Position numbers and translations under genes: made by a program
Shown: positions 1-9,109 of the stretch, piece by piece
Layout of the letters: every line of letters begins with the position of its first letter
Position numbering within the stretch: position 1 is the first letter of the stretch
Notes under the pieces: generated by a model
What the model was told of the DNA's origin: nothing
Database searches by the model: none
Seen by the model: the letters and a program-made list of their open reading frames with translations, nothing else
Assembly: GCF_014145665.1 (NCBI RefSeq)
Contig: NZ_JACHTD010000011.1
Coordinates: 1 to 64,000 of the forward strand
Reading direction: 5' to 3'
Length of the DNA: 64,000 nucleotides
DNA from: Myroides sp. NP-2
GTDB lineage: Bacteria; Bacteroidota; Bacteroidia; Flavobacteriales; Flavobacteriaceae

Positions 1-210
1 GATGAGTGGTAAATGATGAGTGGTAAATGATGAGTGGTAAATGATGAGTGGTAAATGATGAGTGGTAAATGATGAGTGGTAAATGATGAGTGGTAAATGA
101 TGAGTGGTAAATGATGAGTGGTAAATGATGAGTGGTAAATGGTGAGTGGTAAATGGTGAGTGGTAAATGGTGAGTGGTAAATGGTGAGTGGTAAATGGTG
201 AGTGGTAAAT
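1..210. repeat. 14-bp tandem repeat array
   Basis: Fifteen head-to-tail 14-bp units fill this stretch: ten perfect copies of GATGAGTGGTAAAT (1-140) and then five of GGTGAGTGGTAAAT (141-210). The array runs off the left edge of the window, so its true length is unknown. Each unit is two diverged heptamers (GATGAGT + GGTAAAT). No convincing coding frame is seen. Near-perfect copies suggest recent expansion or active length variation. Confidence 0.97.
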
Positions 211-302
211 GGTAAGTTCACTATTCACTATTCACTATTCACTATTCACTATTCACTATTCACTATTCACTATTCACTATTCACTATTCACGACTTACCA
301 TT
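208..302. repeat. 7-bp tandem array bracketed by a 10-bp inverted repeat
   Basis: Ten perfect copies of TTCACTA plus a partial copy occupy 217-291. They are flanked exactly by AATGGTAAGT (208-217) and its reverse complement ACTTACCATT (293-302). The left arm grows out of the last unit of the 14-bp array, so the two arrays form one composite structure. The remaining bases to about 540 are AT-rich, with no gene seen. Confidence 0.93.
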
Positions 303-544
303 CATTAATTTTTTCTATTATATGTGTTAAATGAAGATTTTTAAAAATCTTAAGTCTTGTGTTTTTATTAATATTTAGTTTTTTATATAATTTTTGTATT
401 AAAATATTTTATTATTGATTTTTTTTATTATCTTGCATAGGGTAAATAAATGTATTACTGTATTTTTTATTAGTTGTTAAAAATGAGTATTTAGTCATTC
501 TTTTTTACTTTGTGGGGACTTGGTTTTAGAATGGAACAAATACG

Positions 545-583
545 AAAAAACAAAAGAGGCTGTCTGTATAGATAGCCTCTTTT
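545..583 (-). terminator. Rho-independent terminator after the copper ATPase gene
   Basis: An inverted repeat AGAGGCTGTCT / AGATAGCCTCT (one mismatch) is followed on the minus strand by a T-rich run (TTTTGTTTTTT). It lies just downstream of the minus-strand ATPase gene that stops at 615. Confidence 0.8.
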
Positions 584-614
584 ATTTTACTAGGTTGTTC
601 ACCGTCAAATAGGT

Positions 615-3152
615 TTATAATTTGGTATTTTTTAAGCGCAAGGAGTTTGCAATTACGGATACTGAGCTAAAGCTCATAGCTACTGCGGCGATCATCGGTG
701 ACAACACAATTCCAAAAACGGGGTATAAGATACCTGCTGCAATGGGGATACCAATACTGTTATACACAAAGGCAAAGAAGAGGTTTTCCTTGATGTTTTT
801 CATCACCTTGTGACTTAGTTGAATAGCTTGTGGAATTTTGTCGATTTCTCCTTGTAAAAGGGTGATTTCTGCACTTTCAATTGCCACATCCGTTCCTGTA
901 CCCATGGCAATACCCACATTGGCTTGTGCCAGGGCAGGAGCATCATTGATTCCATCGCCAGCCATCGCCACAATTTTTCCTTCTGCTTGAAGTTTTTTGA
1001 TTGCATTGAGCTTGTCTTCTGGGAGTGCTTCGGCAAGAAACTGATGAATGCCCAATTGTTTGGATACTGCTTGTGCTGTATTGTGATTGTCTCCAGTAAT
1101 CATAACTACTTCAATGCCTTGCTGGTGTAGTTTTTCAATGGTCGCATAGCTCGACGCTTTTATTTTATCGTGCATCACAACATAACCGAGCACCACATTG
1201 CCCTCTGCGATGTAGGAAATTGTTTTTCCCTCTTTTTGGATGGTGGTTACTTCAGCGATCAATTCGTCGCTCAAGGAGGCTTCTAAGGATTGCATCAAGG
1301 CGGCATTTCCCAACGAAATACGTTTTTTATCCACCACACCTTGAATCCCTTTGCCCGTAACACTAGCAAATAGTTTTACTGGCGTTAGCGCCAGTTGTTT
1401 TTCTTTTGCTGCTTGGGTAAATGCCAAGGCCAAAGGGTGTTCACTATTTTGATTTAAGGAGGCAGTTAGATGCAACAAAGCGTCTGCATCATAATCCGAA
1501 TGGGTAGAGACTACCTTTTCGATTGACGGTTTTCCTTCGGTAAGTGTACCTGTTTTGTCTGTAATTAAAACATTGATTTTGTTGGCTGTTTCTAAAGCCT
1601 CTGCATTTTTGATTAGAATGCCATTTTGAGCTCCTTTTCCTATTCCCACCATGATGGACATGGGGGTTGCCAATCCTAAGGCACAAGGACAAGCGATAAT
1701 CAATACAGCTAAGGCATTGATAAACGCATAGGCTAAGGTTGGTTCAGGGCCTAAGAACTTCCATAAAAGAAAGGTTGCAAGGGCAATGATAATCACCGTA
1801 GGAACAAAATAAGTCGATACTTTATCTGCCAATTTCTGAATAGGTGCACGCGAGCGACTCGCATTATTAACCATGTCAATAATTTGGGATAACAAGGTGT
1901 CTTTTCCTACTTTTTCTGCTTGCATAACAAAAGAAGTATTGCTGTTTATTGTTCCAGCAACGACTTTGTCTTGCTTTGTCTTTTCCACCGGAATCGGTTC
2001 TCCAGTAATCATGGACTCATCAATGGTAGCATGTCCTTCGAGAATAATCCCATCCACTGGAATTTTTTCTCCTGGTTTAACGCGGAGTTTATCGTGTTTT
2101 AAAATGGCTTCAATGGCTACTTTTTCCTCTTCATTGTCTGCGTTAATACGCGTTGCTTCTGTTGGTGAAAGTTTGAGTAGTTCTTTGATAGCTGTGTTGG
2201 TTCTGCTGTGTGCCTTAGCTTCCATCACTTGTCCTAACATTACCAAAGTAAGTATCACTGCTACAGATTCAAAATACAAGTGAATACCGTGTTCGCCTTT
2301 AAAATCTTCTAGAAATAGGTTGGGAAAAAAGAGGGCGATTACACTAAATAGCAATCCAGCGGCTCCTCCCAATCCAATTAAGCTGAACATATTGAGATTC
2401 CACGTTTTAAAAGAAACCCAAGCACGTTGGAAAAACGTCCAACAGACGTATACTACGGGAATCGTAAAAATCAATTGGATGTAGTTGTTGAGGTGCATGG
2501 GAATAATCTTGCCTATCGGATCACCAGGTAGCATACTTCCCATGGAAAGGATGAATACAGGTAATGTAAAGAGAATGGCATATTTCAACTTGCGCAATAG
2601 ATCTGTATAGGTGGTGTCTTCCGGTTCAATACTGATGGATTTCGCAACTAAGTCCATACCACATACAGGACAAGATCCAGGTTCTTCATAGGTTTTATCA
2701 CCTTCACAAAGCATAGGGCAATAGTAAACGGTTTGTTCGATTTTAGTTGCTGGAATTTGTTCTAAATTCATTCCACAAACCGGACAACCTACATTGCTGT
2801 CGTATACTTTATCGCCTTCACACAACATCGGACAAAAATACTTGCCTGCTTTATCTGCCATATCGGCTGGAATTTCTTGATGAAAGTGATCGGCTTCACT
2901 CAACTCCACTGGGGGAAGCACTTCTTGAGTGCCGTCTTCTTTGGTAATCACCTCTTGTAAAATATAGTGCCCCTTTTGAAGCAGCGCTTTTTGTAGGGTT
3001 AAGGTGTCGATGTCGTGATGCAATTCAAGATGGGCTTGTTCTTGCTCTAAAGAAACTTCTGCCTGAACGCCATGAATCTCGTTTAAGGTATTTTCTACTT
3101 TGGTGCGACAACCATTGCAGGTCATTCCACTTACTTTATATACTTTTTTCAT
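615..3152 (-). CDS. copA: Copper-translocating P1B-type ATPase
   Basis: An inner-membrane pump that most likely exports Cu+ using ATP. The 845-residue protein starts with an HMA metal-binding domain (GMTCNGC near residues 9-15), followed by two heavy-metal-binding YHS-like modules (each with CPMLCEGDK and CPVCGM, about 105-170). Membrane helices follow, with the actuator TGEP motif, the transmembrane metal site CPC near 488-490, the phosphorylation motif DKTGTLT near 530 and the hinge [11 protein letters not shown] with an HMA domain fits a Cu+ pump; silver is also possible. It stands alone with its own terminator downstream. The ATG start at 3152 gives the expected N-terminus. Length is normal for the flavobacterial form carrying the extra modules. 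Confidence 0.93.
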   Translation of the reverse strand: MKKVYKVSGMTCNGCRTKVENTLNEIHGVQAEVSLEQEQAHLELHHDIDTLTLQKALLQKGHYILQEVITKEDGTQEVLPPVELSEADHFHQEIPADMADKAGKYFCPMLCEGDKVYDSNVGCPVCGMNLEQIPATKIEQTVYYCPMLCEGDKTYEEPGSCPVCGMDLVAKSISIEPEDTTYTDLLRKLKYAILFTLPVFILSMGSMLPGDPIGKIIPMHLNNYIQLIFTIPVVYVCWTFFQRAWVSFKTWNLNMFSLIGLGGAAGLLFSVIALFFPNLFLEDFKGEHGIHLYFESVAVILTLVMLGQVMEAKAHSRTNTAIKELLKLSPTEATRINADNEEEKVAIEAILKHDKLRVKPGEKIPVDGIILEGHATIDESMITGEPIPVEKTKQDKVVAGTINSNTSFVMQAEKVGKDTLLSQIIDMVNNASRSRAPIQKLADKVSTYFVPTVIIIALATFLLWKFLGPEPTLAYAFINALAVLIIACPCALGLATPMSIMVGIGKGAQNGILIKNAEALETANKINVLITDKTGTLTEGKPSIEKVVSTHSDYDADALLHLTASLNQNSEHPLALAFTQAAKEKQLALTPVKLFASVTGKGIQGVVDKKRISLGNAALMQSLEASLSDELIAEVTTIQKEGKTISYIAEGNVVLGYVVMHDKIKASSYATIEKLHQQGIEVVMITGDNHNTAQAVSKQLGIHQFLAEALPEDKLNAIKKLQAEGKIVAMAGDGINDAPALAQANVGIAMGTGTDVAIESAEITLLQGEIDKIPQAIQLSHKVMKNIKENLFFAFVYNSIGIPIAAGILYPVFGIVLSPMIAAVAMSFSSVSVIANSLRLKNTKL

Positions 3153-3281
3153 GCAATAGGGTGTTTTTTAATACACTAATTTCGGCTTTTTTTGGGATTA
3201 AACTGTTACATAATTTATAGAAAAGGTTATGTTTTTTTTGTTTACGGTTTACTTATCACCATTAACCAACCACATAAAAAC

Positions 3282-3310
3282 AAAAAAAACTTCTTATCAC
3301 AGAAGTTTTT
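3282..3310 (-). terminator. Terminator for the panB-rluA unit
   Basis: A perfect 10-bp stem AAAAACTTCT / AGAAGTTTTT with loop TATCAC (3285-3310) is followed on minus by eight T. It lies about 50 nt past the rluA-type stop codon. The rest of 3153-3357 shows nothing else recognisable. Confidence 0.75.
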
Positions 3311-3357
3311 ATTTTTATTGAAAAAGTTACCACTCACAAATCACCACGTACAAATCA

Positions 3358-4053
3358 CTATTTCGTTATTTCATTCCAAATGACGTCATCTGGGGTAGGG
3401 GCAGTGAGAGTCAATAGTTCTTTGGTTACAGGATGTGTAAACGTCAACGCACGTGCGTGAAGGTGAATTCCGCCATCGGGATTGCTTCGATCCGCACCGT
3501 ATTTCAAGTCGCCTTTGATAGGGCAACCTACTGCAGCTAATTGGCAGCGAATTTGGTGATGACGTCCCGTGTGTAAATCAATTTCTAAGGCAGAATACGT
3601 TTTGAGTTGATGAAACATTCGATACGTCAATTTTGCTTTTTTGCTATTGGGTACTTCTTTGTTATGTGCTTTAGACGTGTTGTTTTTAGGGTTGCGCACT
3701 AAAAAGTGTTCCAGTGTATCCTCTACTTTAGGAGGAGCATCTTTAACAACGGCCCAATAGGTTTTTTTTGTTTCCCTATTCTTAAACGACTCATTTAAAC
3801 GAGTAAGTGCTTTGGAGGTTTTGGCAAATACCACAAGTCCAGAAGTTGGACGGTCTAAGCGGTGAACTACGCCTAAATACGCGTCTCCAGGTTTGTTGTG
3901 CTTTTGCTTTAAATAGATTTTGATGCATTCGCTCAATGGCATATCTCCCGTTTGATCGCCTTGTACGAGGTCGCCCACGCGTTTGTTTACCACAATAATG
4001 TGATTGTCTTCGTGTAGGATTTGTAAATTATCGGGAGTAGTAACAACTTTCAT
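3358..4053 (-). CDS. RluA-family pseudouridine synthase
   Basis: An RNA-modifying enzyme that isomerises uridine to pseudouridine, probably in rRNA or tRNA. The 231 residues contain the family motif HRLDRPTSG (64-72) with catalytic Asp67, plus the later conserved stretch HTGRHHQIR. There is no N-terminal S4 RNA-binding domain, so this is the short RluA/RluC-like form. Which uridine it targets cannot be read from the sequence. It follows panB by 88 nt on the same strand and probably shares its transcript. The ATG start at 4053 leaves a complete domain. Confidence 0.88.
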   Translation of the reverse strand: MKVVTTPDNLQILHEDNHIIVVNKRVGDLVQGDQTGDMPLSECIKIYLKQKHNKPGDAYLGVVHRLDRPTSGLVVFAKTSKALTRLNESFKNRETKKTYWAVVKDAPPKVEDTLEHFLVRNPKNNTSKAHNKEVPNSKKAKLTYRMFHQLKTYSALEIDLHTGRHHQIRCQLAAVGCPIKGDLKYGADRSNPDGGIHLHARALTFTHPVTKELLTLTAPTPDDVIWNEITK

Positions 4054-4141
4054 ACGGTGAATTTTAAAACAAAAATATCCTTTTAAACTGGGTTAAATCT
4101 AAAAGGATATTTTTGCGTGTATTTTTTGTGAAAAATAAAAC

Positions 4142-4960
4142 TTAGTATTGTTCATTTTCATTTGGAAAATCAACTGATTTTACGTCATCTACATATTGAG
4201 AAACAGCATCTTTCATCTGATCAAAGATGTTTAAGTAACGGCGTAAGAATTTAGGGTTGAATTCATGGGTTAAACCGATCATATCGTGAATAACTAATAC
4301 TTGGCCATCAACACCGTTTCCTGCGCCAATTCCAATTACAGGAATCGAAATGCTTTGCGCAACTTTTTTCGCTAAACTCGCTGGAATCTTTTCTAATACT
4401 ACAGCAAAACAACCGATTTCCTCTAACATCTTCGCATCGCGCATCAATTGCTCCGCTTCTTCGTCTTCTTTTGCTCTTACCGTATAGGTTCCAAATTTAT
4501 AGATAGATTGAGGGGTTAATCCCAAATGTCCCATTACGGGAATACCCGCTTCTAATATGCGCTTGATTCCCTCTTTAATTTCAATACCACCTTCCATTTT
4601 TACAGCATGTGCACCACTTTCCTTCATAATTCGGATCGCAGAACGCAGGGCTTCTTTTGGATCAGATTGGTATGAACCGAAAGGTAAATCAACCACAATA
4701 AGCGCTCGATCTGCACCTCGTACTACCGATTGTGCATGGTATATCATTTGATCTAATGTAATAGGCAAGGTTGTCTCGTGTCCAGCCATAACGTTACTAG
4801 CGGAATCTCCAACTAACATAACATCAATTCCACCAGCCTCTAAAACTTTGGCCATTGAGTAATCATAACAAGTAAGCATTGATATTTTTTCTCCATTGGC
4901 TTTCATATCAATCAGCGACTTAGTTGTCACTTTTTTATAATCTTTCTTTGCTACTGACAT
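4142..4960 (-). CDS. panB: 3-methyl-2-oxobutanoate hydroxymethyltransferase
   Basis: Cytosolic first enzyme of pantothenate (vitamin B5 and CoA) synthesis: it transfers a hydroxymethyl group from methylene-tetrahydrofolate to alpha-ketoisovalerate, giving ketopantoate. The 272 residues are full length for PanB. Visible features are the metal-binding GDS near 51-53, Asp91 in VVDLPFGSY, Lys121 and Glu123 in the KMEGG motif, and the candidate catalytic Glu190 in VLEKIP. It is the first gene of a likely two-gene unit with the pseudouridine synthase. panC and panD are not nearby. Confidence 0.96.
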   Translation of the reverse strand: MSVAKKDYKKVTTKSLIDMKANGEKISMLTCYDYSMAKVLEAGGIDVMLVGDSASNVMAGHETTLPITLDQMIYHAQSVVRGADRALIVVDLPFGSYQSDPKEALRSAIRIMKESGAHAVKMEGGIEIKEGIKRILEAGIPVMGHLGLTPQSIYKFGTYTVRAKEDEEAEQLMRDAKMLEEIGCFAVVLEKIPASLAKKVAQSISIPVIGIGAGNGVDGQVLVIHDMIGLTHEFNPKFLRRYLNIFDQMKDAVSQYVDDVKSVDFPNENEQY

Positions 4961-5019
4961 TTGTTGTTTATTTTGTAATTCCTTGTAAAAGTAGAGTAAA
5001 AAGACTTCAAATAAAAAAT

Positions 5020-6195
5020 TTAGCAGTAATAAATCAATTCTATTCGCAATAATTCATTATTGTAAAACTCAAAACTGTAGAGAACATCGTCTACTGCAAT
5101 GTAATATGTGTGGGTCAATGGCTCAATAAGCGTGATCAATCCTTTGGCTAATTTTAGAAATACCTGTTCTGTGGTGTACTGTTCCATCAATTGATTGTCG
5201 ATGATAAAACCATTTTTATTAATCATGTCCATTTTGCGCACTTTATAGGTGTGGTCCAGGTCATGGGTAATAAATTCAGCGGAGTTAAAATAGGAATTTC
5301 CCTCGTAATCCCCCAAGGCACAATCTTCTAAATTAGCCGATTCATCAAGGGGATAACCGATATAGGTGTGAATCCAATCGATATCAAAACCGTCTATGGG
5401 TTCTATTTTTTCATTTAATGCAAAGCCAAATTGACGTTTTCTGATCAATTTACTTACTTTGGATGTATCACCTTCTTTCGGCATTGCTTTTATGGCCTCC
5501 AATTGCAATTTCAACAGCGCTACTTTTTCCGTTTCATCTTGTTTATTTGCGAAGTCAATATAGAATTGAATGGCTTTTTGCGTTGCTGCGTCTTCGCTAT
5601 TCCACCCCAATTCTAAGATGCGTTCCGCGTATTTGCGTTGCTCACTTACATCAGAAGTAGCTTTATACGCTTGGATCAATTCACTCATCACAGGACGCTC
5701 TCCCAAGTATTGAGCAGCTATATAACCATAGCCATCATTATACGAAATGGGAACCCAAGCGTCTTTGTAGTAAGGATAAAATTCGATAGGCACAGCCGTT
5801 CCAATTAATACTGTTCCCAATACACTAGCCGTACTGCTGGGATATTCGCGCACTTTAAGTCCTGCTACGGTAGTAAAGAGATGAGGAGAGCCGTAATATT
5901 CGTCCATTTCAATAATAGGAGTAGGCGCTTCGGGTGCATCTTCTGTATAGTATTCCTTTAGATTTTGGGTATCGACAATATAAAGCGGACTTTCATAATC
6001 GCGATCGACTTGTACCAAACGCTTGTTGATCTTTTCATAGTAGGAGAGATGAGCGTTGGAAATAAAAATTCCCGCTTTTTGCGTGGCTGCTTTGTCTTTG
6101 TAAGCTTCTGTGGGCTTTGAAGTATAAAGGGTTGGAGATTGAGCTGATGCTTGTAAGGTAAAGCATATTAGCAAGGCTTGAACGAGTGTTTTCAT
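5020..6195 (-). CDS. Secreted protein with bacterial SH3 domain
   Basis: Function unknown. The 391-residue protein begins with a clear signal peptide ([20 protein letters not shown]), so it is exported. Residues about 109-166 form a bacterial SH3-like domain (GLKVREYPS ... [14 protein letters not shown]), a fold often used to bind cell wall or peptides. The remaining C-terminal two thirds match nothing I recognise. It is monocistronic and points away from the accessory island that begins just upstream. No catalytic motif is seen. Confidence 0.75.
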   Translation of the reverse strand: MKTLVQALLICFTLQASAQSPTLYTSKPTEAYKDKAATQKAGIFISNAHLSYYEKINKRLVQVDRDYESPLYIVDTQNLKEYYTEDAPEAPTPIIEMDEYYGSPHLFTTVAGLKVREYPSSTASVLGTVLIGTAVPIEFYPYYKDAWVPISYNDGYGYIAAQYLGERPVMSELIQAYKATSDVSEQRKYAERILELGWNSEDAATQKAIQFYIDFANKQDETEKVALLKLQLEAIKAMPKEGDTSKVSKLIRKRQFGFALNEKIEPIDGFDIDWIHTYIGYPLDESANLEDCALGDYEGNSYFNSAEFITHDLDHTYKVRKMDMINKNGFIIDNQLMEQYTTEQVFLKLAKGLITLIEPLTHTYYIAVDDVLYSFEFYNNELLRIELIYYC

Positions 6196-6481
6196 ACGGT
6201 TGTTCTATTATTCAATATCGTTTAATTGAGGATGCAAATGTGCTGAAAAAAATAACGCTGTTAGTAAAAAAGTGAAAAGGCGAGCTGAATTTCACTATTT
6301 CTGGGGAGTAGCGATTGGTTTGTGGTTTACTGTTTAGGATTTTGTAGTGGATGCCTCGATAAAAAGAGAAAATTTTGTCAAAAGTAAATTGCCCAATAAA
6401 CCAATAGGCAGTTGTCTGGGTGAGGAGGTAGATGCAGCTGTCTTCTAGATTGTATTTTTAGAATCTAGAAATTATATTGTA
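6196..6481. other. Gap at the left edge of the accessory island
   Basis: No gene is seen between the SH3 protein start and the RHS remnant. A perfect 9-bp inverted repeat TTCTAGATT (6443-6451) / AATCTAGAA (6462-6470) sits directly before the point where RHS homology starts and may mark the recombination or insertion edge. The RHS reading frame is open only from 6449 (TAG at 6446). Confidence 0.5.
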
Positions 6482-7342
6482 GATTTACACGAGTTACAAG
6501 ATGAGTTAGGATTAAACGTCTATGATTATGGTGCCCGTAATTACGATGCGGCTATCGGTCGTTGGATGAATGTGGACCCGTTGGCGGAACAGTTCCCTGC
6601 CTGGAATCCGTACCATTATGTGCACAACAACCCGATGAATCTGATTGATCCAACGGGGATGAGAGCTGATCCACCCATAGAAGGGGAATTTGAAAATGGA
6701 TACGTTCATACAGATAGTGATGGAAGTTGGACTTATAATAATGGAATATGGAGTGATAACTCAGGAGGTGGCAATGATTTTCTTGAAGGTATAAACTTTA
6801 CGGTTCCAGGTAGTTCGTATGGGATTATCCGTTTTGTATCTGATTTTACGGGAGGAAGTCAAGCTGTTCAAATAGATGCTGAAGCTCGAGAATTATCTAG
6901 ACATTCTGATGGAAGTACTGATTGGGCAGCATATGCAGGGTATTCATTAATGATGGAAAAGGCTACCAATCCTGGGAATTTGGAGATTGGAAGGAATTTA
7001 CTTAGAACTCCTGTTAAAACGAAATATCATTATACAACTGAAGCAGGATTTAATTCAATTATGGAAACTAAGACACTTAATCCATCAATAGGAGCGAAAA
7101 ATGCAAGATTTGGTTCAGGTCAATATTTTACTGATATTGCACCAGGATCTTTTACAAAAGGCTAAACTTCGTATCGACTTTATGGAGTACCATGGAATGG
7201 TAGTCGTTTGACTCATTTTTTTGAGATCGAAACTTCAGGATTAAATATCATTAAAAATAAAACATTCAATTTTCTACATCCTTCTAGTACTCCATTAAAT
7301 GTGAAGGGAATAATTGTAAGTGGTGGAAAAACAGGGTTTTAG
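6482..7342 (+). pseudogene. Orphan RHS C-terminal tail with HYD1-type ADP-ribosyltransferase toxin, interrupted by TAA
   Basis: The frame begins inside the end of an RHS core (ELQDELGLN, YDYGARNYD, GRWMNVDPLAE, NNPMNLIDPTGM), so the long filament-forming part is missing. After the PTGM boundary comes a polymorphic toxin domain. The stretches KYHYTTEAGFNSIMETKTL, FGSGQYFTDI and, later, RLYGVPWNGSRLTHFFEIE resemble the HYD1 (Tox-ART) ADP-ribosyltransferase family. One in-frame TAA at 7163-7165 splits the domain; beyond it the same frame stays open and similar in character to TAG at 7340. A single C-to-T change of CAA would explain the stop. An ATG-initiated ORF runs 6566-7165. AT-richer than its neighbours; consistent with transfer. 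The RHS call is secure, the toxin family likely. Confidence 0.8.
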
Positions 7343-7343
7343 T

Positions 7344-7589
7344 ATGGGGGAGATTTTTATAAAGAAGTATTGGATTGAAAGGGATGTAATGTTTTATTTA
7401 CATTCTAAAAACGGTAAAATAGTAAGGCAAGCTGAAATTACGCCTATTTCTAAAATATTACTTACATTAGATTGTCCAATAAAAGGAGATTCTATGTTAT
7501 ATGATCAATCATTAGATGAATTAGAAGTAAAAGAATCTGATTTTATTACTGAAGAAGAGTTTAATGAAATTTGGAATAATAGTAAATAA
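7344..7589 (+). CDS. Candidate immunity protein to the RHS toxin
   Basis: An 81-residue cytosolic protein (starting MGEIFIKKYWIERD) whose ATG lies one base after the stop of the toxin frame. A longer ORF can be read from 7320, but that start lies inside the toxin reading frame, so 7344 is preferred. The pattern of a short N-terminal strand, an acidic tail and the end EEEFNEIW resembles DUF6881-like small proteins known as immunity candidates. In polymorphic toxin loci the gene directly after the toxin normally encodes its immunity protein. Unlike the toxin it is intact. The role is inferred from position and weak resemblance only. Confidence 0.6.
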   Translation: MGEIFIKKYWIERDVMFYLHSKNGKIVRQAEITPISKILLTLDCPIKGDSMLYDQSLDELEVKESDFITEEEFNEIWNNSK

Positions 7590-7620
7590 CATAAAAGCCC
7601 TTTTTTAGGGCTTTTATGTT
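7588..7620. terminator. Bidirectional terminator between immunity and macrodomain genes
   Basis: A perfect 13-bp stem AACATAAAAGCCC / GGGCTTTTATGTT with a 7-nt T-rich loop fills the whole gap between the convergent genes ending at 7589 and 7621. Confidence 0.85.
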
Positions 7621-8076
7621 TTAAACTTCTTTATAGTTTTCGACAACAAATAAATTAATATTTTGGTAATCTAGTGAGACTTTATCAATTATAGATTTAA
7701 CATCATTCCAATTAAGACCACCTAAACCAGCTCCAATTTTAGGTAACGCAATTTTATATATATTGTTTTGTTGTGCGTAAGAAAGCATTTTTATTAAGGA
7801 ACTTTCAATAGCATTAATATCAGCTTTAGTTTTCCAAGTGGCTTGAGTTCCGAGATTAAATATTGTTTCATTATTATAAGTGTAGGTATATATATCACCT
7901 AAAGAAAATAGATTTTCTTTGCATAATTTTTTATACTCAATGTACATTTTTGGAAATTTATTTTTGAATTGTAAAGCAATCCCGTTTCCCATTGCCCCCG
8001 CACAGTTACATCCGTGAGCGTAGTTTTGTATATCCTCTAAATTGAAGATATTTCCCTGTTCAATATATGTAACCAT
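7621..8076 (-). CDS. Macrodomain protein (ADP-ribose binding or hydrolysing)
   Basis: A 151-residue single-domain macro protein of the Poa1p/DarG-like type. Motifs are GNIF near 8-11, NCAGAMGNGIALQF near 24-37 (ADP-ribose loop) and KIGAGLGGLNW near 110-120 (phosphate loop). Such domains bind ADP-ribose and some remove it from nucleic acids or proteins, as DarG does against the DarT toxin. Here it lies about 280 nt from a HYD1-type ADP-ribosyltransferase remnant, on the opposite strand. Its ATG overlaps the TAA of a decayed XRE regulator (TAATG), so it was once the second gene of a translationally coupled pair. It is intact; substrate unknown. Confidence 0.88.
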   Translation of the reverse strand: MVTYIEQGNIFNLEDIQNYAHGCNCAGAMGNGIALQFKNKFPKMYIEYKKLCKENLFSLGDIYTYTYNNETIFNLGTQATWKTKADINAIESSLIKMLSYAQQNNIYKIALPKIGAGLGGLNWNDVKSIIDKVSLDYQNINLFVVENYKEV

Positions 8077-8430
8077 TATAGTGTAGTGATATTTTTAGTA
8101 AAGAAGTCTTTAAACTTCTTTTTGGTTAGCATTGTTTCAATCATACCAAATATAATTGTTTTGTCTTTTTCATCAAGTTCGGCAATTAGTCAAACCTGTT
8201 CGTTTGCAGTTTTATCTTCTAAGGTTATTTCTGTAGGAATCTCAGAATCCATGTGAACAATTTGGTCAATTGTAATTCCATAAAACTTGGCAAGTTTATC
8301 TAATAGTTGAACAGAAGCTTCTCTTTGTCCGTTTTCAATTTTACTATAATGAGAAATACCCAACCCTACTTGGATAGTTACTTCCTTTTGAAGATTTCCT
8401 TTTTATTCTCTTTAACGCTTGATATTGTTA
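8076..8430 (-). pseudogene. Decayed XRE-family HTH regulator
   Basis: Read on minus, one frame encodes an XRE helix-turn-helix protein (GISHYSKIENGQREAS, LLDKLAKFYGITIDQIVHMD, LDEKDKTIIFGMIETML) but contains at least three in-frame stops: two near the N-terminus (about 8403-8413) and a TGA after DKTANEQV (near 8190). No intact start is evident. The end overlaps the macrodomain start codon. It probably once regulated the macrodomain gene and is now dead. Confidence 0.85.
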
Positions 8431-8480
8431 GAGAAAGCCAGAATTAAAATTTATTAACGCAACACAAATATAGATATTTA

Positions 8481-8493
8481 GTACATTTTGTAC
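8481..8493. promoter_or_regulatory. Palindromic operator candidate GTACATTTTGTAC
   Basis: A perfect inverted repeat GTACA-TTT-TGTAC upstream of the decayed XRE gene. A related, less perfect copy, GTACAAAATGGCAC, lies at 8558-8571 just before the primase remnant on the other strand. The pair in a divergent gap looks like operators of the lost XRE repressor. This is inference. Confidence 0.45.
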
Positions 8494-8586
8494 AATAGTG
8501 ATACAAATAGTCGCTTTTATAATTGCCTATTTGGACATTTATATTTGGTTTTGTGATGTACAAAATGGCACAGAATAAATTTAGTA

Positions 8587-8892
8587 ATGGAAATTAGCGA
8601 GATAAAACAGCAGCTAACAATGGCAATGGTCTTGCATTATTACGGTTTGAAGCCCACCAAGCAAAGTCGTTTGCACTGTCCTTTTTACCAAGATAAAACC
8701 CCGAGTATGCAGGTGTATTACAAGACCCCGATCGCGCGGCAATCCGTGCGCATTAATTATAGAAAGAAGAAAAACCCGCTAATCAAGGACGAGCGAGTTT
8801 TATATTTACATAATACTTTTCAGTTTTGTTTGTTTAAGAAAGGAATCGAGCAGTTCTATGACTACATTATTCTTATCGTCTGGGAGTTTTAG
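8587..8892 (+). pseudogene. Truncated CHC2 zinc-finger primase
   Basis: The first 46 codons match the N-terminus of CHC2/toprim primases found on Bacteroidota mobile elements (MEISEIKQQLTMAMVLHYYG, HCPFYQDKTPSMQVYYKT). Homology stops exactly where a GC-rich REP-like hairpin begins (8733), and the remaining frame to 8892 is unrelated sequence. The second cysteine pair of the CHC2 finger and the toprim domain are gone, so it cannot work as a primase. It indicates a former integrative element. Confidence 0.75.
8733..8750. repeat. REP-like hairpin 1
   Basis: CGCGCGG-CAAT-CCGTGCG forms a 7-bp stem with one G-T wobble and is strikingly GC-rich against its surroundings. It sits at the break in the CHC2 primase. 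The same core occurs at 8949-8969. Confidence 0.65.
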
Positions 8893-8948
8893 ATTACCAT
8901 AGATTTGAATCAATTGACCTACAGCTACGAAGGCAGTAAACACCCGAT

Positions 8949-8969
8949 CGCGCGGATTTGATCCGTGCG
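8949..8969. repeat. REP-like hairpin 2
   Basis: CGCGCGGAT-TTG-ATCCGTGCG is a 9-bp stem sharing its flanks (CCCGATCGCGCGG ... ATCCGTGCG) with the hairpin at 8733. A further half-element (CAATCGCGCG) follows near 8999. Confidence 0.65.
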
Positions 8970-9109
8970 TTAGATGTTCAGGCGTTAGCTGTTCAGCCCA
9001 ATCGCGCGTTTTTTTAATTGTGCGGTAAAAATATTTATTTCAATCTATAGAACAAGGTCAACAAAACACAAAGCAACGGATATTCATACCCCTAACAACA
9101 GTTGCTGCT

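Noticed and set aside
1..302. CRISPR array
   Set aside because: Units are 7 or 14 bp with no spacers between them, and no cas genes are present.
2747..2947. Small antisense ORFs within copA, uvrA, lptD and other long genes
   Set aside because: Shadows of strongly conserved genes on the opposite strand, without start context or family resemblance.
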